DNA of 8,287 nt, from contig DATEUW010000012.1 of assembly GCA_035282925.1 (NCBI GenBank), forward strand, positions 1 through 8,287, in the 5' to 3' direction. A program made the position numbers and the translations under genes. The notes under the pieces are model-generated. The model saw only the letters and a program-made list of their open reading frames with translations, did no database searches and was not told the DNA's origin. Positions 1 to 4,811 of the stretch are shown here, piece after piece. How positions within the stretch are numbered: the first letter of the stretch is position 1; every line of letters begins with the position of its first letter. This stretch comes from ASMP01 sp035282925. GTDB lineage: Archaea; Nanobdellota; Nanobdellia; Pacearchaeales; GW2011-AR1.

Positions 1-984
1 TCCGGTGTCCTGGTGCTGTCCTGCATTTGCGTAAGCAATTCCAATATAATCTGTCTTTGCGCCTTTCTCCAAAAGCACAGATGAAGGATACAGCATAGTT
101 ACCTTGCTTCCTGTGTTTCCGTTCACCCATTCCATCAATCCATTTTCATAGACAACTCCGCGCTTTGTATTAAGATTGTAAACGTTTTTGCTCCAGTTCT
201 CGATGCTGGAGTAACGGACACGGGCATTTTTCAGAACATGAATCTCAACGCAGCCGGCATGCAGGGAGTTTTCCGAGTAAAGAGGAGCAGAGCAGCCCTC
301 GATGTAATGTACTTCAGAGCCTTCGTCTGCAATTATCAAAGTATGCTCGAACTGGCCTCCTTTTTTTGCATTCATCCTGAAATAAGCCTGCAGAGGCAAA
401 TCCACTTTCACACCTTTAGGAACATAGATGAAAGTCCCCCCTGACCAAAAAGCTCCATGAAGCGCTGTGAATTTGTGGAGGTTTACGGGAATGCATGTTG
501 TCATGAAATACTTTTTGAAGAGCTCTGGATGCTGCTCCAATCCAAGATCGCAGTCGAGGAAAACAACTCCCTTGTCTTCCCATTGCTTTTTCAGTTTATG
601 GTAAACAACCTCTGACTCATACTGGGCTCCGACGCCAGCCAAAGCTTCTTTCTCAGCCTCGGGAATTCCGAGTCTGTCATAAGTTTTTTTAATATCTTGG
701 GGAACTTCTTTCCAACTTTTAGAATTTTTTTTTGCTTCTGGCTTTATGTAAAAATGTATTTCTTCAAGATTCAAATCAGAGAGGCTTGGACCAAAGTTAG
801 GCATCGGTAATTCATAAAATAATTTCAATGCCTCCAGTCTTTTCTGCAACATCCACTCCGGTTCTTTCTTGTCTTTAGAGATCTGTCTCACAAGAGCCTC
901 ACTCACTCCTGCCTCTGCCTTGAAAACCAGATTCTCTGGATCGCTATGGTCGTAAATATCCCTGGTTATTTTTAATGACTGCAT
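1..984 (-). CDS. sufB: Fe-S cluster assembly scaffold SufB, 5' part (gene runs off the window)
   Basis: Reading the minus strand from ATG at 984 gives 328 uninterrupted codons to the window edge. The protein matches SufB of the SUF system, which with SufC (ATPase) and SufD forms the cytoplasmic scaffold on which Fe-S clusters are built. Visible family segments include an N-terminal helical part with EPEWMLQKRLEALK (about residue 41 onward), GVGAQYESEVVYH, ALHGAFWSGGTFIYVPKGV, EGCSAPLYSENSLHAG (typical SufB Cys-Ser-Ala-Pro) and, at the edge, AYANAGQHQDTG. Full SufB is usually about 460-490 aa, so roughly the last third, with the catalytic C-terminal cysteine region, lies outside. The start is supported by a TATA box centred 26.5 nt upstream. 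No sufC is next to it on the upstream side, where DoxX lies. A run of nine A (sense) occurs near codon 85. Family identity is near certain. Confidence 0.96.
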   Translation of the reverse strand, partial: MQSLKITRDIYDHSDPENLVFKAEAGVSEALVRQISKDKKEPEWMLQKRLEALKLFYELPMPNFGPSLSDLNLEEIHFYIKPEAKKNSKSWKEVPQDIKKTYDRLGIPEAEKEALAGVGAQYESEVVYHKLKKQWEDKGVVFLDCDLGLEQHPELFKKYFMTTCIPVNLHKFTALHGAFWSGGTFIYVPKGVKVDLPLQAYFRMNAKKGGQFEHTLIIADEGSEVHYIEGCSAPLYSENSLHAGCVEIHVLKNARVRYSSIENWSKNVYNLNTKRGVVYENGLMEWVNGNTGSKVTMLYPSSVLLEKGAKTDYIGIAYANAGQHQDTG

Positions 985-1006
985 ATTTTTCCTATCAGTT
1001 AAAGTT

Positions 1007-1014
1007 ATTTAAAA
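1007..1014 (-). promoter_or_regulatory. TATA box of sufB
   Basis: The minus-strand sequence TTTTAAAT is centred 26.5 nt before the sufB ATG. In archaea transcription starts about 25 nt after the TATA centre, so the mRNA should begin at or next to the start codon (leaderless). No Shine-Dalgarno sequence is seen. Confidence 0.65.
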
Positions 1015-1053
1015 GTTTGGATTTCTTTGGATATTATTAAGAATCAGGAAAAA

Positions 1054-1455
1054 TTAAGGAAAGATTCCAAGCATGTAATCCAGGGAATAAAGGCCTGCCC
1101 CGATAAATAAAAGAGCAATAGCTGCTCCCAGCAAAATCAAATCAAATTCCCATCCCATCTTGTCCATTGCAGAGAAAGGAATATTCCACTTGAACATTTT
1201 ATGGAACAGGGCGCCAAGCATGACAATACCTACGAGCAAAGCAGCTATTTCTGTGTAAAATCCCAGGATTAAAGCCAAACCAGAAAGGGATTCAACCAAT
1301 CCTAAAAGAAAAACAGAACCAGTGGACCATCCCATGCCCTTTGCCATTGCTTTGGGCATACTTAGCTTTGGCATTCCATGATAAATGAATATGATTCCAA
1401 GAAAAACTCTTAATATAATCAACCCCCATGAACCGAATCCTTCGAATAACAACAT
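1054..1455 (-). CDS. DoxX family membrane protein
   Basis: A 133-aa protein with four predicted membrane helices at about residues 10-27, 45-65, 69-85 and 104-121. It carries the DoxX signatures RVFLGIIFIYHGMPKL (16-31), LGLVESLSGLALILGF (51-66) and GWEFDLILLGAAIALL (101-116). DoxX proteins are small integral membrane proteins. In Mycobacterium tuberculosis a DoxX partner forms a membrane-bound redox complex with superoxide dismutase SodA and the sulfurtransferase SseA. The superoxide dismutase three genes upstream in this window makes a related role plausible, but this is inference. The length is typical for the family. The ATG at 1455 is fixed by a TATA box centred 26.5 nt upstream, which overlaps the end of the preceding gene. 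Confidence 0.88.
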   Translation of the reverse strand: MLLFEGFGSWGLIILRVFLGIIFIYHGMPKLSMPKAMAKGMGWSTGSVFLLGLVESLSGLALILGFYTEIAALLVGIVMLGALFHKMFKWNIPFSAMDKMGWEFDLILLGAAIALLFIGAGLYSLDYMLGIFP

Positions 1456-1475
1456 ATTTTATCCAGGAAAAATGG

Positions 1476-1742
1476 TTATTTAAACTTTTTTGGTTTTTCT
1501 AATTTGCTCAGCCTCTTTTTTAAGCTTAGAATCTCGGCATCTTCTTCCAGTGTAAATATCCTTTCCAGGACAATCAAGCCAATAAAAACCAGCACAAAGG
1601 TAAAGGCGAATCCCTCCAAAGACAATCTCCTTATTTGTTCAAAGTCCAAATTAAAGAAAACTCCATGAATTATCAAAAGAACAGCGGCAATAACGGAAAA
1701 AACAACAGTTGCAAGCAGTTTCTGCTTAAATCTATTCTTCAT
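1476..1742 (-). CDS. Small two-helix membrane protein of unknown function
   Basis: An 88-aa protein whose family I do not recognise. After a basic N-terminus (KNRFKQK) it has two hydrophobic helices, at about residues 8-29 and 44-62, followed by a charged, probably helical tail from about 63 to 88 (EEDAEILSLKKRLSKLEK). The tail has a heptad-like leucine spacing and could be a short coiled coil. The two helices are joined by a 14-residue loop; by the positive-inside rule both ends would face the cytoplasm. It sits between a DUF1858 redox protein and DoxX on the same strand, so a link to that redox group is possible but unproven. The start is supported by a TATA box centred 25.5 nt upstream. 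Its last codons double as the TATA box of the DoxX gene. Confidence 0.75.
   Translation of the reverse strand: MKNRFKQKLLATVVFSVIAAVLLIIHGVFFNLDFEQIRRLSLEGFAFTFVLVFIGLIVLERIFTLEEDAEILSLKKRLSKLEKPKKFK
1477..1485 (-). promoter_or_regulatory. TATA box of the DoxX gene, inside the end of the upstream gene
   Basis: Minus-strand GTTTAAATA lies 26.5 nt (centre) before the DoxX ATG. The same bases TTT AAA TAA encode the last Phe, Lys and stop codon of the upstream 88-aa protein. The short distance predicts a leaderless transcript. Confidence 0.65.
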
Positions 1743-1762
1743 ATTTTTATTTGATGGCTGAT

Positions 1763-1772
1763 CTTATTAAAC
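1763..1772 (-). promoter_or_regulatory. TATA box of the 88-aa membrane protein gene
   Basis: Minus-strand GTTTAATAAG is centred about 25.5 nt before the ATG at 1742. It contains the stop codon TAA (1767-1769) of the DUF1858 gene and its last Val codon, so the coding end and the next promoter share bases. Confidence 0.6.
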
Positions 1773-1982
1773 TTTCTTCTTCACAACCTTGTTCACATCC
1801 TTTATCATGAGCCCGATTTCCTCATCAGAAATTCCATGCATCATCGCTCCGTCTTCCAAAGTATCGAGGTCTGAGAAATGACATCCTACGCAATGCAGCC
1901 CGTAGGCCATTAAGATCTCTGCCACTTCTGGATTCTTTTCCAGAAGATCGTTAATCAAAGTAGTCTTAGTTATCTGATTCAT
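1767..1982 (-). CDS. DUF1858 redox-disulfide domain protein
   Basis: A 71-aa single-domain protein matching DUF1858, described in TIGR03980 as the hybrid-cluster-protein-associated redox disulfide domain. Key features are an N-terminal helix ending in an NPEVAEILMAYGLHCVGCHF segment with the CxxC pair C31/C34, then DTLEDGAMMHGISDEEI, the usual family tail (ETLEEAA..HGID-like). Members are small cytoplasmic proteins. The CxxC is thought to be redox active or to bind a metal or cluster, but no reaction is established. It is transcribed in the same direction as, and just downstream of, superoxide dismutase, and is followed by DoxX and sufB, which supports a redox role. The start is supported by a TATA-like box about 26 nt upstream. 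Full family length, no anomalies. Confidence 0.9.
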   Translation of the reverse strand: MNQITKTTLINDLLEKNPEVAEILMAYGLHCVGCHFSDLDTLEDGAMMHGISDEEIGLMIKDVNKVVKKKV

Positions 1983-2003
1983 GTTTTTTAGTTGTTATTG
2001 CAG

Positions 2004-2012
2004 ATTAAAAAG
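2004..2012 (-). promoter_or_regulatory. TATA-like box of the DUF1858 gene
   Basis: Minus-strand CTTTTTAAT is centred about 26 nt before the ATG at 1982, in the 54-nt gap after the superoxide dismutase stop codon. It predicts a leaderless transcript. Confidence 0.55.
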
Positions 2013-2036
2013 TTTGGGGTTAATTGGATAACAGAA

Positions 2037-2642
2037 TCATTTTTTGGCATTCAAAAAATGCTCGTTGACCTTTTCCCAGTTGATCACGTTAAAAAAAGCA
2101 TCGACATATTCTGGTCTGCGGTTCTGATATCGTAAATAGTACGCATGCTCCCAGACATCGATTCCCAAGATTGGAATCATGTTATGTGTTATCGGAGAAT
2201 CTTGGTTTGGGGTTTTCACGATCTCCAGTTCTCCTTTAGAATTTAATACAAGCCAGGCCCAGCCGCTGCCAAAGAGTGTTGTTGCAGCATCTTTGAATTG
2301 TTCCTTAAAAGTATCAATTCCTTTGAATTTCTTGTTTATTGCCTTCAGGATTTCTCCCTTGGGCTCAATGCCTTTCTTCAATATTTGCCAGAAGAAACTA
2401 TGGTTTACGTGGCCCCCGCCGTGGTTTCTCACAGCTGTCCGTATATCCTCCGGAATCACTTCAAGGTTTTTTATCAAATCCTCTGCGGAATTTTTCTGTA
2501 GCTTCGGATATTTTTCAAGAGCCTTGTTCAGCTTGTCAACGTAAGTCTGATGATGCTTCGTATGGTGTATCTCCATTGTTTTTGCATCAATGAAGGGCTC
2601 AAGTGCATCGTAAGCATAAGGAAGCTTTGGAAGGTTGAACAT
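2037..2642 (-). CDS. sodA: Superoxide dismutase, Fe/Mn family, Mn-type signature
   Basis: A 201-aa protein that converts superoxide to oxygen and hydrogen peroxide, probably in the cytoplasm because no signal peptide is present. Metal ligands are visible as H26 (MEIHHTKHHQTYV), H81 (GGGHVNHSFFW), D162 and H166 (DVWEHAYY). The GGGHVNH segment and the Gln in TPNQDSP (Q147) are the pattern of Mn-type enzymes; Fe-type enzymes usually have an AAQxWNH segment and no Gln at that site. Metal use is therefore predicted as Mn, though archaeal enzymes can be cambialistic. The length is that of a normal full enzyme. The ATG at 2642 has a TATA box centred 25.5 nt upstream; another ATG at 2652 is out of frame. 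It heads the minus-strand redox block (DUF1858, small membrane protein, DoxX, SufB). Confidence 0.97.
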   Translation of the reverse strand: MFNLPKLPYAYDALEPFIDAKTMEIHHTKHHQTYVDKLNKALEKYPKLQKNSAEDLIKNLEVIPEDIRTAVRNHGGGHVNHSFFWQILKKGIEPKGEILKAINKKFKGIDTFKEQFKDAATTLFGSGWAWLVLNSKGELEIVKTPNQDSPITHNMIPILGIDVWEHAYYLRYQNRRPEYVDAFFNVINWEKVNEHFLNAKK

Positions 2643-2663
2643 GAAAACCCATAGAAAGAGTTT

Positions 2664-2673
2664 TTTATAAAAT
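2664..2673 (-). promoter_or_regulatory. TATA box of the superoxide dismutase gene
   Basis: Minus-strand ATTTTATAAA is centred 25.5 nt before the ATG at 2642. It starts only about 10 nt after the 3' end of tRNA-Ser, so the enzyme has its own promoter right behind the tRNA gene. Confidence 0.7.
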
Positions 2674-2682
2674 TATCGGAAA

Positions 2683-2764
2683 CGCCCGGACTAGGAATTG
2701 AACCTAGATGCCCCGAAGGGCCGCGGGTTCGAGCCGCGTGCAATAACCACTCTGCCATCCGGGC
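2683..2764 (-). tRNA. tRNA-Ser(CGA)
   Basis: Minus-strand cloverleaf: acceptor GCCCGGA/TCCGGGC, D arm GCAGAGTGGTTATTGC, anticodon stem CGCGG/CCGCG with loop CTCGAAC (anticodon CGA at 2731-2729, reading UCG), a long class II variable arm GCCCTTCGGGGC, and T arm CTAGG-TTCAATT-CCTAG. The base after the acceptor is G, the usual archaeal Ser discriminator. CCA is not encoded. The long variable arm together with the CGA anticodon identifies serine. No intron. Confidence 0.95.
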
Positions 2765-2786
2765 TTAAAACTAGAAAGCAGAATAC

Positions 2787-2795
2787 TTTTTATAT
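2787..2795 (-). promoter_or_regulatory. TATA box of tRNA-Ser
   Basis: Minus-strand ATATAAAAA lies about 27 nt before the tRNA 5' end at 2764. It sits largely in the spacer of a perfect inverted repeat CAGAATA (2779-2785) / TATTCTG (2793-2799). Confidence 0.6.
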
Positions 2796-2803
2796 TCTGT
2801 CTC

Positions 2804-2831
2804 TTGGTTTCCAACCAAAATGATTAAAAAA
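2804..2831 (-). terminator. Possible transcription end of the kinase gene (T-run plus small hairpin)
   Basis: On the minus strand, one base after the kinase stop codon, there is a T6 run (2831-2826), then a perfect 6-bp hairpin TTGGTT / AACCAA (2818-2804) with a 3-nt loop. T-runs are sufficient terminators for archaeal RNA polymerase. The hairpin lies after the T-run, so it may be unrelated to termination. Weak call. Confidence 0.35.
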
Positions 2832-2832
2832 G

Positions 2833-3597
2833 TCAAAAACCCCTGATTTTTGAAATAAGTTTTTTCCTTATCTTACGAATATCTGCCATTCCATCTACAG
2901 AAATTATACCATCATATTTTCTTTTTTCTTCTACATTTATATCCTCAGTTTGTAAGACCATATTTCCTAAGAATTTTAATTTTTTACCATTAATTTCCCC
3001 GTCCTCTCTCTTAACATAAGTTTCGAATGGAGCCTCTATTTGAACAAAGATAATCTCTGCACCACAAGCTCTAGCTAAATGATAGTATCCCATTCTGTTT
3101 GCTCTCGTCCTTATATGATCATCGAATACAACGTTATATCCTAAATTAAGACATTCACGCGTCAGCTGTTCCTGATAAAAATAAGATATATACCATGGGT
3201 CAGGGTATTCAAATCCTCCCGTTCTTAATATTTGTCTGTACTTTTTCAAATTTTTTCCATATAGGCCTAACAAGTCAACTAGATCATGTCCTCTTAATAG
3301 GATTGTGTTTTGAATTTCTTTTTGAATTATTTCAGACAAAGTTGTTTTGCCCGCACCCGGAATTCCGACAAACAATATTAGTTTTTTATTAGGGTTATTT
3401 ATTCTTTTTAATTGAGAAAGATTCATTTTATTTCTAAGAAAAATCAAATTTCTTTGATATTCTTCTGGGAATTGGGTATCATATCCTTCTATTTTTTTTC
3501 TCCAATCCTCGAAAGGTATAAATCTTATAGATTTCTTTGTAAGTCCATAGTCTCTCTTTATTTCCCTCTTTAAATCTCTGAACAAGGTTTGATTCAT
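2833..3597 (-). CDS. P-loop kinase-like NTPase (AAA_33 / zeta-toxin-like), unknown substrate
   Basis: With the start chosen here the protein is 254 aa. A charged N-terminal helical part of about 70 residues precedes a P-loop ATPase domain. Walker A is FVGIPGAGKTTLSE (about residues 76-89, K84/T85). A Walker-B-like strand YNVVFDDH (about 154-161) is followed by RTRANRMGYYHLARACGAEIIF and an APFETYVKRE segment, an order typical of small kinases that phosphorylate nucleosides, tRNA or sugars (AAA_33/polynucleotide-kinase-like). The substrate cannot be named. The frame is open up to an ATG at 3654, but that start would overlap the divergent gene and has no TATA box. The ATG at 3597 lies exactly 25.5 nt from the centre of the shared TATA box, the same spacing as several neighbours; 3600 is the next best. 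Base composition is clearly AT-richer than its neighbours (33 G+C in the 120 bases 2881-3000), which may reflect recent transfer. Confidence 0.75.
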   Translation of the reverse strand: MNQTLFRDLKREIKRDYGLTKKSIRFIPFEDWRKKIEGYDTQFPEEYQRNLIFLRNKMNLSQLKRINNPNKKLILFVGIPGAGKTTLSEIIQKEIQNTILLRGHDLVDLLGLYGKNLKKYRQILRTGGFEYPDPWYISYFYQEQLTRECLNLGYNVVFDDHIRTRANRMGYYHLARACGAEIIFVQIEAPFETYVKREDGEINGKKLKFLGNMVLQTEDINVEEKRKYDGIISVDGMADIRKIRKKLISKIRGF

Positions 3598-3616
3598 CAT
3601 CTTTTTTATAATTAAG

Positions 3617-3627
3617 TTTTTATAAGC
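3617..3627. promoter_or_regulatory. Shared bidirectional TATA box between the kinase and YdcF-like genes
   Basis: The plus strand reads TTTTTATAAGC, with a symmetric TTATAA core at 3620-3625. Its centre is 23.5 nt from the plus-strand ATG at 3646 and 25.5 nt from the minus-strand ATG at 3597. It is the only good TATA element at the right distance for either gene. Confidence 0.55.
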
Positions 3628-3645
3628 TTTTTCCTTAATCAAATT

Positions 3646-4428
3646 ATGAGACATAAAAATAGCTGGGGATTGCTGTTCCTTTTTGTCTCCTTGGCTTTTC
3701 TTTTTGACTCGTTCAATCCGACAATTTCCGGGGGCATAATTGGAATCAACACAGATGTTTCAATAAGCTTCATTTTCGGGCTGGTTTTCTTCATTCTTTC
3801 AACCTTGGTTTTTGCAAGCAGACAAACTCTTGAGGCAATTATTATTCCTACCGGAGATTTAAAAGAAGATAGAGTAAGGGCAGAAACAGCTAAAAGATCA
3901 AAAGGAAGGCTGAAAGATCATGGTTATTTGGTTATAAGCGGACATTATCCTCATGGCAGCCTAGAAGGAATAAGAAGAAGCCAGCCATATGGAATTTACA
4001 AAATTCTAAGAGAAAACAACGACGTTATCCCCCAGGATATGCTGATTGAAGGCCAATCTCACGATACTCTTGAAAATACTCTTTATTCCCTTAAAAAGAT
4101 AAAACAGAGGGCGGAGAAAGAAGGAAGAACAGGGCCTCTTGACATAGGAGTTGCAACATATCACGGACATTTCAGAAGGTTTAACGAATTTCACAAAAAG
4201 GCTGTGGAAAAGGGACTGATTGGCAGGGATGATTTCAGGCTCCATGAAATTCCAACCCCTGAAACAGGGGAAGAAAGGAGATATGAATCATCTTTATTAA
4301 GAAGACTTGCACACCGTTTCAAACTGGAGAATATTGGCAGATATAAATCTAAAAAAGGGGGGGTTAAGCATGCAGAGCCAAGCCCGCTTGTAAAATTGAC
4401 AAACAGGGTAAGAGATATTCTAAAATAA
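3646..4428 (+). CDS. YdcF/DUF218-like protein with two N-terminal membrane helices
   Basis: A 260-aa protein with two hydrophobic segments (about residues 7-21 and 38-57) that anchor a C-terminal domain resembling the YdcF/SanA/ElyC (DUF218) family. Matching segments in order are AIIIPTGD (64-71, replacing the family's VVLGGG start), YLVISGHYPHG (94-104), EGQSHDTLENTLYS (135-148, the best match to the family ES..T.EN motif) and IGVATYHGHFRRF (167-179, like VT..yH..RA). Bacterial members are linked to cell-envelope precursor metabolism or S-adenosylmethionine binding; no reaction can be assigned here. The ends from about residue 206 onward are basic and not recognised. The start is set by a TATA box 23.5 nt upstream. 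The homopolymer pair A6 G7 (4351-4363) lies near the 3' end of the gene. Confidence 0.78.
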   Translation: MRHKNSWGLLFLFVSLAFLFDSFNPTISGGIIGINTDVSISFIFGLVFFILSTLVFASRQTLEAIIIPTGDLKEDRVRAETAKRSKGRLKDHGYLVISGHYPHGSLEGIRRSQPYGIYKILRENNDVIPQDMLIEGQSHDTLENTLYSLKKIKQRAEKEGRTGPLDIGVATYHGHFRRFNEFHKKAVEKGLIGRDDFRLHEIPTPETGEERRYESSLLRRLAHRFKLENIGRYKSKKGGVKHAEPSPLVKLTNRVRDILK

Positions 4429-4430
4429 AA

Positions 4431-4564
4431 TGCGCTGTCCGAGAATCGAACTCGGGTCACCTCGTCTTTGCTTTTTCTATTCCTCAAGGGAGAGGTTAGT
4501 GTAAGTTAAAATCTTAATTTTAACTCATTGGCAACGAGATATTCTACCACTAAACCAACAGCGC
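4431..4564 (-). tRNA. tRNA-Gly(GCC), split by an intron
   Basis: The mature tRNA is the complement of 4431-4465 joined to 4529-4564 (71 nt without CCA). Acceptor GCGCTGT/ACAGCGC, D arm GTTTAGTGGTAGAAT, anticodon stem TCTCG/CGAGG with loop TTGCCAA (anticodon GCC at 4532-4530), variable TGAC, T arm CCGAG-TTCGATT-CTCGG and discriminator A all fit glycine. CCA is not encoded. The gene ends 3 nt after the stop codon of the YdcF-like gene on the other strand, so the two are tightly convergent. Confidence 0.94.
4466..4528 (-). other. 63-nt tRNA-Gly intron at position 37/38 with a bulge-helix-bulge
   Basis: The splice junctions form the canonical archaeal bulge-helix-bulge core. Exon TTGC (4534-4531) pairs with intron GCAA (4471-4468). 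The 3-nt bulges are CAA (4530-4528, cut after CA) and AGA (4467-4465, cut after AG). This is the substrate form for the tRNA splicing endonuclease. Inside the intron are a perfect 8-bp hairpin GTTAAAAT/ATTTTAAC (4505-4524) and a 4-bp hairpin CCTC/GAGG (4482-4495). No coding sequence is present. Confidence 0.9.
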
Positions 4565-4585
4565 ATGAAATATGAAAATTTTATG

Positions 4586-4595
4586 TATATTTAAA
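4586..4595 (-). promoter_or_regulatory. TATA box of tRNA-Gly
   Basis: Minus-strand TTTAAATATA is centred about 26 nt before the tRNA 5' end at 4564, in the 42-nt gap between tRNA-Val and tRNA-Gly. It implies that tRNA-Gly is transcribed on its own and not only from the tRNA-Val promoter. Confidence 0.65.
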
Positions 4596-4606
4596 ATTTT
4601 AGAATA

Positions 4607-4677
4607 TGGTCCTGGCAGGGATCGAACCTGCTCTTCCTCGGTGTAAACGAGGTGTTCTGCCATTAGACTACAGGACC
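4607..4677 (-). tRNA. tRNA-Val(UAC)
   Basis: Minus-strand cloverleaf: acceptor GGTCCTG/CAGGACC, D arm GTCTAATGGCAGAAC, anticodon stem CCTCG/CGAGG with loop TTTACAC (anticodon TAC, reading GUA), T arm GCAGG-TTCGATC-CCTGC, discriminator A. No intron and no encoded CCA. A clear TATA box is not seen at the expected distance (about 4703), where only the weak GGTTAAGCG occurs. Confidence 0.95.
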
Positions 4678-4688
4678 GCGAGGACACC

Positions 4689-4739
4689 AAGGTTTCCTTC
4701 GCTTAACCTTCCTTGATATCCTGACATTCAACCTTCCTT
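4689..4739. repeat. Short repeats in the gap between tRNA-Val and the nucleotidyltransferase gene
   Basis: The 10-mer AACCTTCCTT occurs twice, at 4705-4714 and 4730-4739, 25 bp apart. The first copy also pairs with AAGGTT at 4689-4694 as an inverted repeat with a 10-nt loop. The function is unknown. The location overlaps where the tRNA-Val promoter should be. Confidence 0.5.
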
Positions 4740-4781
4740 TTTAGATGGAAAAAACTACTTTTAAGGTTTTGGTTCAGGAAA

Positions 4782-4790
4782 GTTTATAAG
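4782..4790 (+). promoter_or_regulatory. TATA box of the nucleotidyltransferase gene
   Basis: GTTTATAAG, with its TTATAA core centred 25.5 nt before the ATG at 4812. It predicts a leaderless mRNA and supports that start. No Shine-Dalgarno sequence precedes the ATG. Confidence 0.7.
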
Positions 4791-4811
4791 CAATAGTTCT
4801 CAATTTTCACT

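Noticed and set aside
238..444. Plus-strand open frame of 68 codons
   Set aside because: It lies opposite the sufB coding frame, which matches its family through the whole stretch, and it has no TATA box at the expected distance.
2179..2593. Three overlapping plus-strand open frames of 67-121 codons
   Set aside because: All are antisense to the well-conserved superoxide dismutase and show no recognisable protein pattern.
2528..2758. Minus-strand 76-codon frame
   Set aside because: Its first part is a translation of tRNA-Ser and the rest is an alternate frame of superoxide dismutase.
4191..4487. Minus-strand 98-codon frame reaching into tRNA-Gly
   Set aside because: It runs through tRNA-Gly exon and intron sequence and antisense to the YdcF-like gene.
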